59,643 nt of DNA from Bacillota bacterium (GCA_030529225.1 JAUMXH010000003.1:7219-66861); one strand, 5' to 3'; positions 50,607-59,635 are shown, counted from the stretch's first letter. The notes: generated by a model not told the origin, from the sequence alone. Program-made: numbers and translations.

Positions 50607-51692
50607 TTAGCGCGTCTTAAAGAACTCTTCCTCGTAAATTTTTACTTTTTCGCCGTTCAGGATGCGGATGACGCCCTCGTTGAGCGCTTCCATCTCGTCC
50701 TCGCCCGCTTCAATCAGGACAGGGGCGATGAACTTGACGCTCTTTGAGATTTTCTCAGTCAGGTACTCGGAGTAGGCCATGCCGCCTGTCAGCACGATGT
50801 AATCCACTTCGCCTTCCAAGACCGTAGCCATCGCGCCGATTTCCTTCGCAATCTGGTAGGCCATCGCATCGACAATCAACCCGGCGTAGTCGTTGTCCTT
50901 CATCATCTTTTCAGCCTCTCTCAGGTCGTTGGTGCCTAAGTAGTTTGAGAGTCCGCCCTTTCCCCGAATCAGCGGCTTGAACTCCTCAAAGCTCTTGTAC
51001 TTGCCCGAGAAGCAGAGCTTCGCGAGGGCGCTGCTCGGCAAGCTGCCGGCGCGCTCCGGAGAGAACGGTCCCATTTCATTGGCGTTATTGGCGTCGATCA
51101 TCCTGCCGTTCTTCAGAGGCACGATGGAAATGCCGCCGCCCAGGTGTGCGACGACCATCTTCAAGTCTTCCAGGTCTTTGCCCTTTTCCTTTGCGACGCG
51201 GTATGCGGTCGCCTTCACATTGAGGGCGTGAAGCAGGGATTTTCTCGGCAGTTCCTTGATGCCGGAGATTCTTGCGATGTCTTCAAACTCGTCAACCGCC
51301 ACTGGGTCCACGATGTAGGCCGGGAGATTGTGTTCGTCCGCGATACTCTTGGCGATGATGCCGCCCAGGTTCGAAGCGTGCTGGCCCTGGACGCCGGCCT
51401 TCAGGTCCTCAATCATCGCATCGGTTACGATGTAGATGCCCGACGGAATCGGCTTGATCAGGCCGCCCCTTCCGACGACCGCGATGAAGTCATCGAGCCA
51501 GTAGCCCTCGTCATCGAGCCATTCCAAAATCAGGTTCTTTCGGTACTCGAACTGGCTCGGAATCGTCTTGAACTTCTTTAAGTCCTCTTCGTTGTGGGCT
51601 ATATTCTTTTGCACCAAGTTGTTTTTTTCCTCAAAGACGGCAACCTTGGTTGAGGTGGAGCCGGGATTGATCACCAATACATATTTTTTCAT
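50607..51692 (-). CDS. buk: Butyrate kinase
   Basis: Converts butyryl phosphate and ADP to butyrate and ATP, an energy-conserving end step of butyrate fermentation. The 361-residue protein is an acetokinase-family enzyme with VLVINPGSTSTKVAVF, VVAHLGGGISIVPLKNGRMID and VLTGGMAYSEYL. ATG 51692 has AGGGA upstream; the longer open frame only adds a non-conserved MMRKQERET. No phosphotransbutyrylase gene is adjacent, so the kinase seems to be transcribed alone. Branched-chain acyl phosphates are possible alternative substrates. Confidence 0.92.
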   Translation of the reverse strand: MKKYVLVINPGSTSTKVAVFEEKNNLVQKNIAHNEEDLKKFKTIPSQFEYRKNLILEWLDDEGYWLDDFIAVVGRGGLIKPIPSGIYIVTDAMIEDLKAGVQGQHASNLGGIIAKSIADEHNLPAYIVDPVAVDEFEDIARISGIKELPRKSLLHALNVKATAYRVAKEKGKDLEDLKMVVAHLGGGISIVPLKNGRMIDANNANEMGPFSPERAGSLPSSALAKLCFSGKYKSFEEFKPLIRGKGGLSNYLGTNDLREAEKMMKDNDYAGLIVDAMAYQIAKEIGAMATVLEGEVDYIVLTGGMAYSEYLTEKISKSVKFIAPVLIEAGEDEMEALNEGVIRILNGEKVKIYEEEFFKTR

Positions 51693-51878
51693 AGTTTCCC
51701 TTTCTTGTTTTCTCATCACTGCCTGTCTCGCGCCGTGAGGAAGCGGACCTGCGTTCTCTCGGGGTCAAACCCTCCTCTCAAGGAAATGCAAACAGCGCAA
51801 AAGAAAGAGAGGATTACCCTTCATTTAGAATAGTTATACCCTCGTTGGATCCGTTTTAAAAAGGTGCGGAAAATCCGA

Positions 51879-51907
51879 CTGAATAAAACGGGGGGAGTGG
51901 GTATAAT
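51879..51907 (+). promoter_or_regulatory. Putative promoter of lipA-lplA
   Basis: CTGAAT (51879-51884), 17-nt spacer, TATAAT (51902-51907). The region 51720-52032 between buk and lipA contains no gene. Confidence 0.5.
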
Positions 51908-51938
51908 AGAATTGTAGATTTTCTTTTTGTTATAAAAT

Positions 51939-51957
51939 GTTATTAAATAATAATAAC
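51939..51957. promoter_or_regulatory. 7-bp inverted repeat in the lipA leader
   Basis: GTTATTA-N5-TAATAAC is a perfect inverted repeat about 25 nt after the predicted transcription start. It could be an operator; it is in AT-rich DNA, so chance is possible. Confidence 0.35.
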
Positions 51958-52032
51958 TACCAATAGCTAGTCTGTGGGCTTCGCCTCGCGTGCGCGCTCA
52001 CAGGTTCTTTCCGAATTGAAATGAGGTCAAAG

Positions 52033-53121
52033 ATGAATGTGCAAGTGAATCAAATTCCCACCTACGAGTCGGTAGTCAGAACGGGCGGCATAGCGGATGT
52101 CAACGAGCGCCTTCGCAAAAAAAGGCCCGCACCCGGTGCAAATTCCGGTGCGACCGTTCTCCCTTGCGGAATGGGGAGCATGGTGGACGATCCGAGCGGC
52201 AGGTTGAAAAAGCCCGAGTGGCTGAAAATACCCCTTCCCGAGAAGGGCAGTGTGGACCTGGTCCGCGGTTCCCTGAAGAAGTTCAGTGTCAGAACCGTCT
52301 GCGAGGCGGCCGCCTGTCCGAACTCCCGGGAGTGTTTCCACAAGGGGACTGCGGCCTTTATGATCATGGGATCCTATTGCACCAGAAAGTGCAATTTTTG
52401 TAACGTGCAGTTCGGAAGGCCCGACGCCCTCGACCCCGAGGAGCCGAGACACCTTGCCGAAACTGCCAAAGAACTGAATTTGAAGCACCTGGTTGTGACT
52501 TCGGTGACCAGGGACGACCTTCCGGACGGCGGAGCGCATCACTTTGCCGAGGTCGTCAGGCAGGTCAACGCCCTCGTCGATCCCGCACCGGCGGTGGAAC
52601 TTCTGATTCCCGATATGCAGGGGGATTGGGATGCCCTGCAAATTATTCTGGATGCGGGTCCGGAGGTTCTGAATCACAACGTGGAAACGGTTCCGAGGCT
52701 CTATTCGACCGTCCGGCCCCAGGCGATTTACGAGCGCTCGCTCGAGCTCCTCAAGCAGGTCAAGTTGAGGGCGCCCGGGATGGTGACCAAGTCGGGCTTC
52801 ATGCTCGGACTCGGCGAGACCGAGGAGGAGATCTTTCAGCTGATGGATGACCTCAGGGCGGTCGGCTGCGATTGCCTGACGATCGGCCAGTACCTGAGAC
52901 CCTCGCTCAAACACCTGCCCGTCGTGGAGTACGTACACCCCGACGTCTTTGAGCGCTACCGCTTGATCGGCCTCGAAAAGGGCTTTCAATCCGTGGCTTC
53001 GGGCCCCTTTGTCAGGAGCTCCTACATGGCGGCGGACTTTTATGAAGAGACCCTTGCGGCCAAGGTGAAGCAAAAGTCTGCGGGTCGGGAAGCGCTTGAT
53101 ACCAAAACGGTGAGGGGATGA
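52033..53121 (+). CDS. lipA: Lipoyl synthase
   Basis: Radical SAM enzyme that inserts two sulfurs into the octanoyl group. The 362-residue protein has the auxiliary cluster cysteines C90, C95 and C101 (CEAAACPNSREC) and the radical SAM cluster C116, C120 and C123 (CTRKCNFC). About 60 residues precede the usual KKPEWLKIPLP start, longer than in most homologues. ATG 52033 is the start: the ATG at 52021 lies within the GAGGTC ribosome binding site. It is followed by the lipoate ligase after 1 nt. Confidence 0.94.
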   Translation: MNVQVNQIPTYESVVRTGGIADVNERLRKKRPAPGANSGATVLPCGMGSMVDDPSGRLKKPEWLKIPLPEKGSVDLVRGSLKKFSVRTVCEAAACPNSRECFHKGTAAFMIMGSYCTRKCNFCNVQFGRPDALDPEEPRHLAETAKELNLKHLVVTSVTRDDLPDGGAHHFAEVVRQVNALVDPAPAVELLIPDMQGDWDALQIILDAGPEVLNHNVETVPRLYSTVRPQAIYERSLELLKQVKLRAPGMVTKSGFMLGLGETEEEIFQLMDDLRAVGCDCLTIGQYLRPSLKHLPVVEYVHPDVFERYRLIGLEKGFQSVASGPFVRSSYMAADFYEETLAAKVKQKSAGREALDTKTVRG

Positions 53122-53122
53122 G

Positions 53123-54196
53123 ATGAACAGCGAAACCAAGATAGTCTTATTTGATTTCCCGATTCAAAGGGGAGCGGAAGCGTTCGCAATCGAGGACGCG
53201 ATTTTGGAGGACGAAGGCTTTGCCGACAAGATCGTCCTTTTTACATGGAGGACCAAGCCCACCATCATGCTCGGACGCTTTCAAAACGCTCTGCGCGAGG
53301 TCAACCTCAAGGCCCTGCAGGAGCGGGATGTGGATTTGGTCAGACGGGCGACCGGCGGGGGCACCATCTACACCGATGACGGGTGTTTTCAATTTTCCCT
53401 GATTGCGCCCAGGACGCTTCCGAACGGGAGCTACCAGAAGGAAATCAACTTTGAGCGCTTCCTGAAGCCGAGCCGCGAGGTCTTTTTAAAGATGGGCATC
53501 GACTGTGAAATCAGTGAGCGGAACGACCTTTTGCACAAGGGGGTCAAGTTCAACGGGAACTCCCAGCACATCAGCAAGGATCGGATTTTGTACCACGGTT
53601 CGGTCCTCTACAACACCGACCTGGGGGCGATGGCCAAGCTGTTGACCCCGCAAAAACTCAAGATGGAGAGCAAGGGTATCAGCTCGACCAGACAGCGGGT
53701 CGTCAATCTGATTGCGGTCGACCCGTTTCAGAGAACGGTGGAGCGCTTCCAAAAAGAATTCGAGGAGCGTTTTGCCCTGGAGCTCGCCTGCCAATATGTG
53801 GAGTTTGCGATCGATGCGATCGACAGGATAGAGCGGGTCTTCCACTTGGAGACGGAGAAGCCGGAACTCTTCCGACGGGCTGCGGAGATTCAGCGCCTCA
53901 AGTACGATAACCCGGATTGGATCGTGCAGAAAGAACCCGCCTACACGATTGAAAAGGAGGGGCTCTTTGAAGCGGGCTTTGTCAAGGCCCTGATCGATGT
54001 CAAGAAGGGGCTGATTGCCTCGCTTCGCATGGAAGGGGATTTTTTCAGCGAGGAAGCGTTTTTGGAAGAGCGCCTCAAAGCCTTTGAGGGCAGGGCCTAT
54101 TCGGCAGACGCGCTCGCGGATCCCGCAAAGGCCCTCTGTGACGGAGAGCTCTTTCAGGTTTCCTATTCGGATTTGATGAAGCTGCTCTTTGACTGA
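53123..54196 (+). CDS. lplA: Lipoate-protein ligase family protein
   Basis: Attaches lipoate or octanoate to lipoyl domains. The 357-residue protein has the catalytic-domain signature RRATGGGTIY (74-83), GVKFNGNSQHISKDRILYHGSVLYN (lysine and substrate loop) and a C-terminal accessory domain (about 245-357). The overlap with lipA (stop and ATG separated by one base) shows co-translation. Whether it uses free lipoate or octanoate is not settled from sequence. No lipoyl-domain protein is in the window. Confidence 0.9.
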   Translation: MNSETKIVLFDFPIQRGAEAFAIEDAILEDEGFADKIVLFTWRTKPTIMLGRFQNALREVNLKALQERDVDLVRRATGGGTIYTDDGCFQFSLIAPRTLPNGSYQKEINFERFLKPSREVFLKMGIDCEISERNDLLHKGVKFNGNSQHISKDRILYHGSVLYNTDLGAMAKLLTPQKLKMESKGISSTRQRVVNLIAVDPFQRTVERFQKEFEERFALELACQYVEFAIDAIDRIERVFHLETEKPELFRRAAEIQRLKYDNPDWIVQKEPAYTIEKEGLFEAGFVKALIDVKKGLIASLRMEGDFFSEEAFLEERLKAFEGRAYSADALADPAKALCDGELFQVSYSDLMKLLFD

Positions 54197-54243
54197 TTGA
54201 GGCTTGGATAATTTACCCGGTCAAGGGTTGGATAAATAACAAA

Positions 54244-54281
54244 AAAAGGTGCCTGCGCAATCTGCGGACACCTTTGTTTTT
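54244..54281. terminator. Terminator after lplA
   Basis: AAAGGTG / CACCTTT stem with a T-rich tail; A-rich sequence on the other side also allows use from the minus strand. The stretch 54282-54408 holds no gene; it contains three GGATTNCCCGG-like elements. Confidence 0.8.
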
Positions 54282-54408
54282 TTCTGTGAAATCGGCAGCT
54301 TCGCTTCCGGATTCCCGGGCGCTAGGATTACCCGGCACATTGGATTCCCGGATTTGCGCCGCCGCTGCTCGCGATACCGGCTTTGCCGCCGCGGAGCTTC
54401 GAGCGAGC

Positions 54409-54912
54409 CTACGCCAAAATGCTCTTCATGAAGGCGGTCGCCTCGGCGATCTCTTCAGCGTTCGGTTCCCTCGAGTGAATACTGGTCTCGTACATTTGGT
54501 CCTTGATTTTCTTTGGAACAAAGGGAATCAATTTGATGCGCTTGATCATCTTCTCATCGACCTTTCCCCTCGCCAGACGGACTCCAAGGTACTCGTTTGA
54601 CTCGTGCACCAGCTCCTTCACATTCTCTCTGACCTTGGCCGCGTGCTCACTGTCGGGACTCGCCCCCAGGGTGCCGAGCAGGGCGACCTTTTTGCCGTGA
54701 ATTTTTTTGATAAATTTCATAGCTTCCGCATTTGCGGTGGTGCGATCCACCCAGAAGCCCGCCACGACCATGTCGTAGTCCTCGTAGCCGGAAACATCCT
54801 TGAGCTTTGCGATATCAATTTGTTCGCAGTCGTCCTTGATGTTCTTGTAGACCTCGTTACAAAAATACTCCGTGTTCCCGGTCTTCGATGAATATGCTAT
54901 CAATACTTTCAT
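54409..54912 (-). CDS. Flavodoxin-like protein
   Basis: Electron carrier or flavodoxin-domain reductase, 167 residues. The FMN phosphate loop is IAYSSKTGNTEYF (about residues 5-17); the VVAGFWVDRTTANAEAMKF and LLGTLGASPD segments match the flavodoxin fold. No membrane segment. It is monocistronic, with its own promoter, between lplA and the ABC operon in the opposite direction. The redox partner is unknown. Confidence 0.85.
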   Translation of the reverse strand: MKVLIAYSSKTGNTEYFCNEVYKNIKDDCEQIDIAKLKDVSGYEDYDMVVAGFWVDRTTANAEAMKFIKKIHGKKVALLGTLGASPDSEHAAKVRENVKELVHESNEYLGVRLARGKVDEKMIKRIKLIPFVPKKIKDQMYETSIHSREPNAEEIAEATAFMKSILA

Positions 54913-54971
54913 TGTTTCACCTCGTAATGGTAAGGAATTGTTATCCTCAGTCCTCTTGTTTCAGTCTCTTC

Positions 54972-55001
54972 ATTCTAAAGGAAACCCGGCATCGGAATCA
55001 A
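54972..55001 (-). promoter_or_regulatory. Putative promoter of the flavodoxin gene
   Basis: Minus strand: TTGATT (54996-55001), 18-nt spacer, TAGAAT (54972-54977). Confidence 0.45.
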
Positions 55002-55068
55002 GCCCCGGTTTCTGCGTTCTTTGCATCGAGTCTATCTGTCCCCTTGATTCCGGAACGTCCGAAAGAAA

Positions 55069-55085
55069 TTTGTAAGATTTTTGTA
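55069..55085 (+). promoter_or_regulatory. Direct repeat TTTGTA with 11-bp period
   Basis: TTTGTA at 55069-55074 and 55080-55085. This spacing suits OmpR-type regulators. It lies about 80 nt upstream of the ABC ATPase start. Confidence 0.3.
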
Positions 55086-55117
55086 GGCGCTTTTTAATTG
55101 TTTTTTTTTATGCTTGG

Positions 55118-55132
55118 GTGTATCCTATACAC
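55118..55132. promoter_or_regulatory. Inverted repeat GTGTAT-N3-ATACAC upstream of the ABC operon
   Basis: Perfect 6-bp half sites, 30 nt before the ATG at 55162. A good operator candidate, but the promoter around it is not clear. Confidence 0.45.
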
Positions 55133-55161
55133 ATTATAAGCACTTGAACATAGGAGGGAGC

Positions 55162-55935
55162 ATGCAAGGTAAAAATAAGGATGATACCATCATCAGCGTC
55201 AAGGATGTTTATAAATTTTTCATCATAGGCAAGGAGAAGGTCAAGGCGCTCAACGGCGTGAATCTGGAGATCAAACGCGGCGAGTTCGTCGTGATTCTGG
55301 GGACCTCGGGCTCCGGAAAATCCACGTTTCTTAATGTTCTGGCGGGACTCGAAAAGCCTACCAAGGGAAGTATACACATCCTGGGTCAGGAAGTGAGCAA
55401 GTACTCGGAGGGAAAGCTCGCCCGTTTCCGAAAGAAGCATGTCGGCTTCATTTTTCAAAGTTACAACCTGATGCCGAACTTGACGGCTGTTGAGAATGTT
55501 GCGATGCCTCTTACTTTCAGGAAGGTCAAGCCGGCCAAGAGACACGCGGAGGCGGCGATGCTCTTGAAGGCGGTGGAGCTCGGAACCCACCTCTTCCACA
55601 AACCGACGCAGATGTCCGGCGGACAGCAGCAGCGGGTCGGCATAGCGAGGGCCTTTGCAGGCTCCCCTGAGATCATCTTTGCGGATGAGCCGACCGGGAA
55701 CTTGGATTCTAAAACCTCTAAAACTGTGCTTGAGCTCATGATCAACATGGCTAAGAAAAAACATCAGACCATCATTATGGTTACGCACGATCCGGATTTT
55801 GCGCAGTTCGGGGACAAGGTGGTTTATCTCTTCGACGGCTTGATCAAAAAAGTTGAGGTGAAGGATCCTGTGACCGGAGAACAGGTAGAATTAAGGAGAG
55901 AGGAGTCTAAACCGGTGCAGACTCCGGAGAAGTAG
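55162..55935 (+). CDS. MacB/LolD-type ABC transporter, ATP-binding protein
   Basis: ATPase of a mechanotransmission-type ABC system, 257 residues. It has Walker A GTSGSGKST, signature MSGGQQQR, Walker B IIFADEPTGNLD and VTHDPDFAQ. The GNLD D-loop and the [22 protein letters not shown] stretch are typical of the LolD/MacB/FtsE family. A C-terminal tail of about 35 residues follows the core. ATG 55162 has AGGAGG just before it. It is the first of three genes with a surface protein and the FtsX-like permease. Confidence 0.9.
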   Translation: MQGKNKDDTIISVKDVYKFFIIGKEKVKALNGVNLEIKRGEFVVILGTSGSGKSTFLNVLAGLEKPTKGSIHILGQEVSKYSEGKLARFRKKHVGFIFQSYNLMPNLTAVENVAMPLTFRKVKPAKRHAEAAMLLKAVELGTHLFHKPTQMSGGQQQRVGIARAFAGSPEIIFADEPTGNLDSKTSKTVLELMINMAKKKHQTIIMVTHDPDFAQFGDKVVYLFDGLIKKVEVKDPVTGEQVELRREESKPVQTPEK

Positions 55936-55966
55936 AAGGAATCGATTCATTAAATGGAGGATAAGA

Positions 55967-58141
55967 ATGAAGAATAAGAATGTTTCAAGGCGTATCGCGA
56001 GCGTGCTCTTTGCCTTTGTCATGTTGCTCGGGCTCTTTGACAACGTGCATGCGGCAAGGCTCGGGGCGGGAAAATTTTCGGCGCTTCACAACGAAGAGGA
56101 GTCCTTCCCGCAGGATCCGTCACACACCGCCAAGAACGAACCGAAGTTGGAACTGAAGCACGGCTCGAACCTGGGTACTTTTTTGGTCTCGAAGGAGCAG
56201 AAAATTGCCTTCACCTTGAAGAATATCAGCACCGACTCCGCTTACGATATGAAGGTCGAGTTGAATGTGAACCAAAAGGATGAGAAACTCTTTGTCTCTA
56301 AGAATTTCAGAGCCGAAGAGAAGGTCTTGGCTCCGACCAAGGAGAAGAGCTTTTCCCTTCCGTTTGAAATGAAGTCGGCGACGCCCGAGGGAACCTACAA
56401 CATGACCCTCAAGATAACCTATAAGAACGCCTACAAGAATCAATTCGTAAAAGAGTTTCCGGTCTATATGTACGTGCAGAACGGGAACGTCAAGCCGGTG
56501 GTTGAAATCGCGGGAACCGAGTTCCAGAACGGATGGATTTCATCGGACGGTCCTTCAAAAATGAGAATCAACCTGAAGAACAACGGTACCTTGGATGCGA
56601 AGAACATTGAAATCAAGCTTGACGGCTTGGATCCGAAAGGGGTCTTCCTGGTCAAGGACTCGGCCTTCCGTAAGCTTTCGACCCTACAGGGAAATGTGAG
56701 TCAGCTCTTCGGCTTTGAGCTCCAGGCCAATCCGAATGTAGATAAAGACCAGGAGATTACGGCGATCATCACTTACTATGACGCGGTTGACAACAAGTAC
56801 GAGAGCACCCACAAAATCCTGGTGCCGTGCAGTGCCAACTCGGGTCAGGGCGCCTTTGCCGATGTGGACATGAACTTCTCAAAGGCCCAGTACAGCGTGG
56901 TGGGCGACGGCAAGACGACGGTCACATTGACCTTGAAGAACAAGGGCGAGAAAGATTTGAAAAACTTGAAATTGGAGCTTTCTTCAACCGCGAACATCAC
57001 CTTTATGAGCAACTACCTGAACCTGATCGACGTGTTGAAGGCGGGCGAAACCAAGACTTTTAACTACACTGTGGTGTCGGCCAACGCGGAAAGCGAAGGA
57101 AACAACCCGATTACGGCGAAATTGATGAGCGCATCGGCGGCTGCGGAAGATACTTCCAGAACCAAGATCCAGGTCGCGGGCATCACTTCTTATAAGAAGG
57201 ACGGCGCCGGGGCAGGGAAAAAGCCGAAAATCATCATTGCGGATTACGCGATCAGCGGAGAAAAAGTAGTTGCGGGCAAAGAGTTTATTTTGACAGTCAT
57301 GGTAAGAAACACCTCGCAGTCGATCGGCATCAAAAACATTAAGATTACACACAATTCACAGGACGGTGTATTTATCCCAATCGATGCGGCAAACTCTTTC
57401 TTTATCGACTATATTCATCCGGGCGGAGTTGTCGAGAGAAAAATCAAGTTGACCTCAAAGCCGGATGCTGCTGCGAAGATGTATAAGATTGACTTTAAAG
57501 GCGAGTATGAAGATGAGTCCGGAAAGTCTTATGACGAAAAGGGAAATCCGTTTGTATCGGAAGAATCGATCAACTTGAATCTAACGCAGGAAATCAGACT
57601 CGAGATTCCGGAATTGTCAATTCAGGAGAGTGCTATGGTCGGCGAAGGGATTCCGATAGATGTTGAATTTTACAACATGGGTAAGGCTCCTTTATACAAT
57701 ATGCTGGTAAAACTCGAGGGAGATTTTGACACCGATGTCAGAAACTACTTTGTAGGTAAGTTTGATACTTCGAGAAGTGATACATTCTCAGCCAAGATCA
57801 CGCCGACTGCGGAAGGCGATCTCAAAGGAAAGCTGATATTTGAATATGAGGATGAAACCGGAGTAAAAGACAGAAAAGAGAAAGAATTTACGATCTTTGT
57901 ATCAGGCGTGATGGAAGAAGATTTGAGCAAGAGAGACGACATGATGATGGGAGAGGACGGCGAGATCAAGCTCGACGAAAACGGCAATCCGATTGAGGAT
58001 TCCGGCATGTCCTTCCTCACTATGATCATCATAGCGGCAGTCGTGATTGTAGCTGTCATCGTCTTTGTCGTGGTAAACAAGAAACGCAAGAAGAAAAAGT
58101 TGGAGAAGATGCTATTGGAGTCTGACGATGAGGATAAGTGA
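55967..58141 (+). CDS. Surface-anchored CARDB-like protein of the ABC system
   Basis: A 724-residue exported protein. It has a signal peptide (about 1-29, cut near VHA), then several repeats of the CARDB/NEW3 Ig-like fold (COG1361-like), with recurrent LTLKNKGEKDLKN-, VRNTSQSIGIKNIKI- and FYNMGKAPLYNM-type strands. A C-terminal membrane helix (about 680-702) is followed by KKRKKKK and an acidic tail. So it sits outside, held by the membrane. Its end overlaps the permease start by 14 nt, and the ATPase is upstream, so it is a fixed part of the transporter operon. It may present or receive a substrate; the role is unknown. Confidence 0.8.
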   Translation: MKNKNVSRRIASVLFAFVMLLGLFDNVHAARLGAGKFSALHNEEESFPQDPSHTAKNEPKLELKHGSNLGTFLVSKEQKIAFTLKNISTDSAYDMKVELNVNQKDEKLFVSKNFRAEEKVLAPTKEKSFSLPFEMKSATPEGTYNMTLKITYKNAYKNQFVKEFPVYMYVQNGNVKPVVEIAGTEFQNGWISSDGPSKMRINLKNNGTLDAKNIEIKLDGLDPKGVFLVKDSAFRKLSTLQGNVSQLFGFELQANPNVDKDQEITAIITYYDAVDNKYESTHKILVPCSANSGQGAFADVDMNFSKAQYSVVGDGKTTVTLTLKNKGEKDLKNLKLELSSTANITFMSNYLNLIDVLKAGETKTFNYTVVSANAESEGNNPITAKLMSASAAAEDTSRTKIQVAGITSYKKDGAGAGKKPKIIIADYAISGEKVVAGKEFILTVMVRNTSQSIGIKNIKITHNSQDGVFIPIDAANSFFIDYIHPGGVVERKIKLTSKPDAAAKMYKIDFKGEYEDESGKSYDEKGNPFVSEESINLNLTQEIRLEIPELSIQESAMVGEGIPIDVEFYNMGKAPLYNMLVKLEGDFDTDVRNYFVGKFDTSRSDTFSAKITPTAEGDLKGKLIFEYEDETGVKDRKEKEFTIFVSGVMEEDLSKRDDMMMGEDGEIKLDENGNPIEDSGMSFLTMIIIAAVVIVAVIVFVVVNKKRKKKKLEKMLLESDDEDK

Positions 58142-59465
58142 TCTGATTAAAATGGGCCTTCTCAACCTCTGGAGGAGGAAGGGAAGGACCATGCTCACCA
58201 TACTCGGGGTCATCATCGGCTCCGTGTCGGTGGTGCTGATGCTCTCGATTGCCTTGGGCTCCGAAATGGCGGTGCAAAAGCAGGTCGAGTCCTTCGGTAA
58301 CATCCGGGTAATCAACATTCGTGGCGAGCACACCGAGTACTTCAAGTTTTATCGGGAAGAGACGGAGGGCTCGGAGGCGCAACCCGAGAAAAAAGAGAGA
58401 GAGGACGGCAAGAAAAAACTCAACGACGAATCGGTTAAGGAAATCGAACAAATGGCTCACGTGATGTCGGTCGTTCCCTTCTACTTTGGGAATATGGGGG
58501 CCAAGGCCGGCAAGCTGGAGGCGAGTTTCCAAGTGATGGCCTGTGATCTGGAAAAACTCAAGGACATGGGATTTAAACTCGGTCGCGGAAAACTTCCCAA
58601 GCCGGGCGAGAAGGCGCTGATTACCTATCCGGAGATGAGACGGGACTTTTACGATCCGAATTCCAGGGGAATGGATTGGAAAGAATCCGATGTGCCGGTC
58701 TTTGGCGAAACCCTGAATATGTATTTTTCCGGCGAGTGGAGCAAGAACGGGGCCAAGAAGAGCCCGCTCCGATACGAGTCGGTCGGTGAGACGGTAGATG
58801 CTTCGGAGTACGGTTACCGGGCTCTGATGGACGTCGAGACCTTTAAAACGATGGTGCTGAACGATATCAGGCGCTACGGGAACATCAACGTCTATAAAAA
58901 GGACAAGAAGAAGGACCTTTACAACGGGATCAAGGTTCTGGTGGACGGGACCGACAACGTGGTCAAGGTCACCGACGAGCTGAAGGCGATGGGCTTTGAA
59001 GCGACCAACCAGGTCGAGATTCTGGAAGAGATGAAAAAGCAGACCGACATTATGAAGTACGTGCTCGGTGGAATCGGTGCGGTTGCGCTCTTTGTCGCTG
59101 CAATCGGCATCACGAACACCATGGTCATGGCCATCTACGAGAGAACGCGCGAGATCGGTGTCATGAAGGTGCTCGGGGCGGAAGTCCTGGATATTTTGAA
59201 GCTCTTCCTGCTCGAGGCGGCGCTGATCGGTTTCATCGGCGGCTTGATCGGCTTGGGATTCAGTTACCTGGGCTCCCACTTCATCAACGCGGCGGTGGCG
59301 ACTTCGGAAGGTTTTATGGCGGATACCGACCTGTCCTACATTCCTTTCTGGCTGGCGCTTTCATCGATTATCTTCTCGACGATGATCGGTGTGGTTTCGG
59401 GAATTGTCCCTGCGATTAGAGCGACGAGACTCAGCGCGCTCGAAGCGATTAAGACGCAAGGATAA
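58128..59465 (+). CDS. MacB-like ABC permease (FtsX family)
   Basis: A 445-residue permease. Helix 1 is at about 20-42, followed by a large extracytoplasmic MacB_PCD-type domain (about 45-310) and three C-terminal helices (about 318-340, 366-390 and 405-430). YERTREIGVMKVLGAEVLDILKLFLLEA before the third helix is the typical FtsX/MacB coupling element. A charged, low-complexity insert (SEAQPEKKEREDGKKK) is in the extracytoplasmic part. Start overlaps the CARDB-like gene by 14 nt. A strong terminator ends the operon. Confidence 0.9.
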   Translation: MRISDLIKMGLLNLWRRKGRTMLTILGVIIGSVSVVLMLSIALGSEMAVQKQVESFGNIRVINIRGEHTEYFKFYREETEGSEAQPEKKEREDGKKKLNDESVKEIEQMAHVMSVVPFYFGNMGAKAGKLEASFQVMACDLEKLKDMGFKLGRGKLPKPGEKALITYPEMRRDFYDPNSRGMDWKESDVPVFGETLNMYFSGEWSKNGAKKSPLRYESVGETVDASEYGYRALMDVETFKTMVLNDIRRYGNINVYKKDKKKDLYNGIKVLVDGTDNVVKVTDELKAMGFEATNQVEILEEMKKQTDIMKYVLGGIGAVALFVAAIGITNTMVMAIYERTREIGVMKVLGAEVLDILKLFLLEAALIGFIGGLIGLGFSYLGSHFINAAVATSEGFMADTDLSYIPFWLALSSIIFSTMIGVVSGIVPAIRATRLSALEAIKTQG

Positions 59466-59510
59466 AGATAAAAAGAATAAATATACTCCTTTCAATTTAC
59501 ACTCTTTGGT

Positions 59511-59550
59511 AGGGATGTTTGCGGAACGCAAGTTCCGCAGGCATCTCTTT
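59511..59550 (+). terminator. Terminator of the ABC/CARDB operon
   Basis: A long stem (about 15 bp, including GCGGAAC / GTTCCGC) with a GCAA tetraloop is followed by a run of T, 45 nt after the permease stop. Confidence 0.9.
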
Positions 59551-59635
59551 TTTTGTGCTGCGCTATACTTTAAGCACTTTCGAGTGCTCGGGGGAGCGCG
59601 GGTGTAACTAGAACCTGCTTGAAAAAAGGGCCGAC

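Noticed and set aside
52021..52032. ATG 52021 as the lipA start
   Set aside because: This ATG forms part of the AUGAGGUC ribosome binding site of the ATG at 52033.
58056..59279. Minus-strand open frame (407 codons)
   Set aside because: Antisense to the MacB-like permease; no ribosome binding site or domain.
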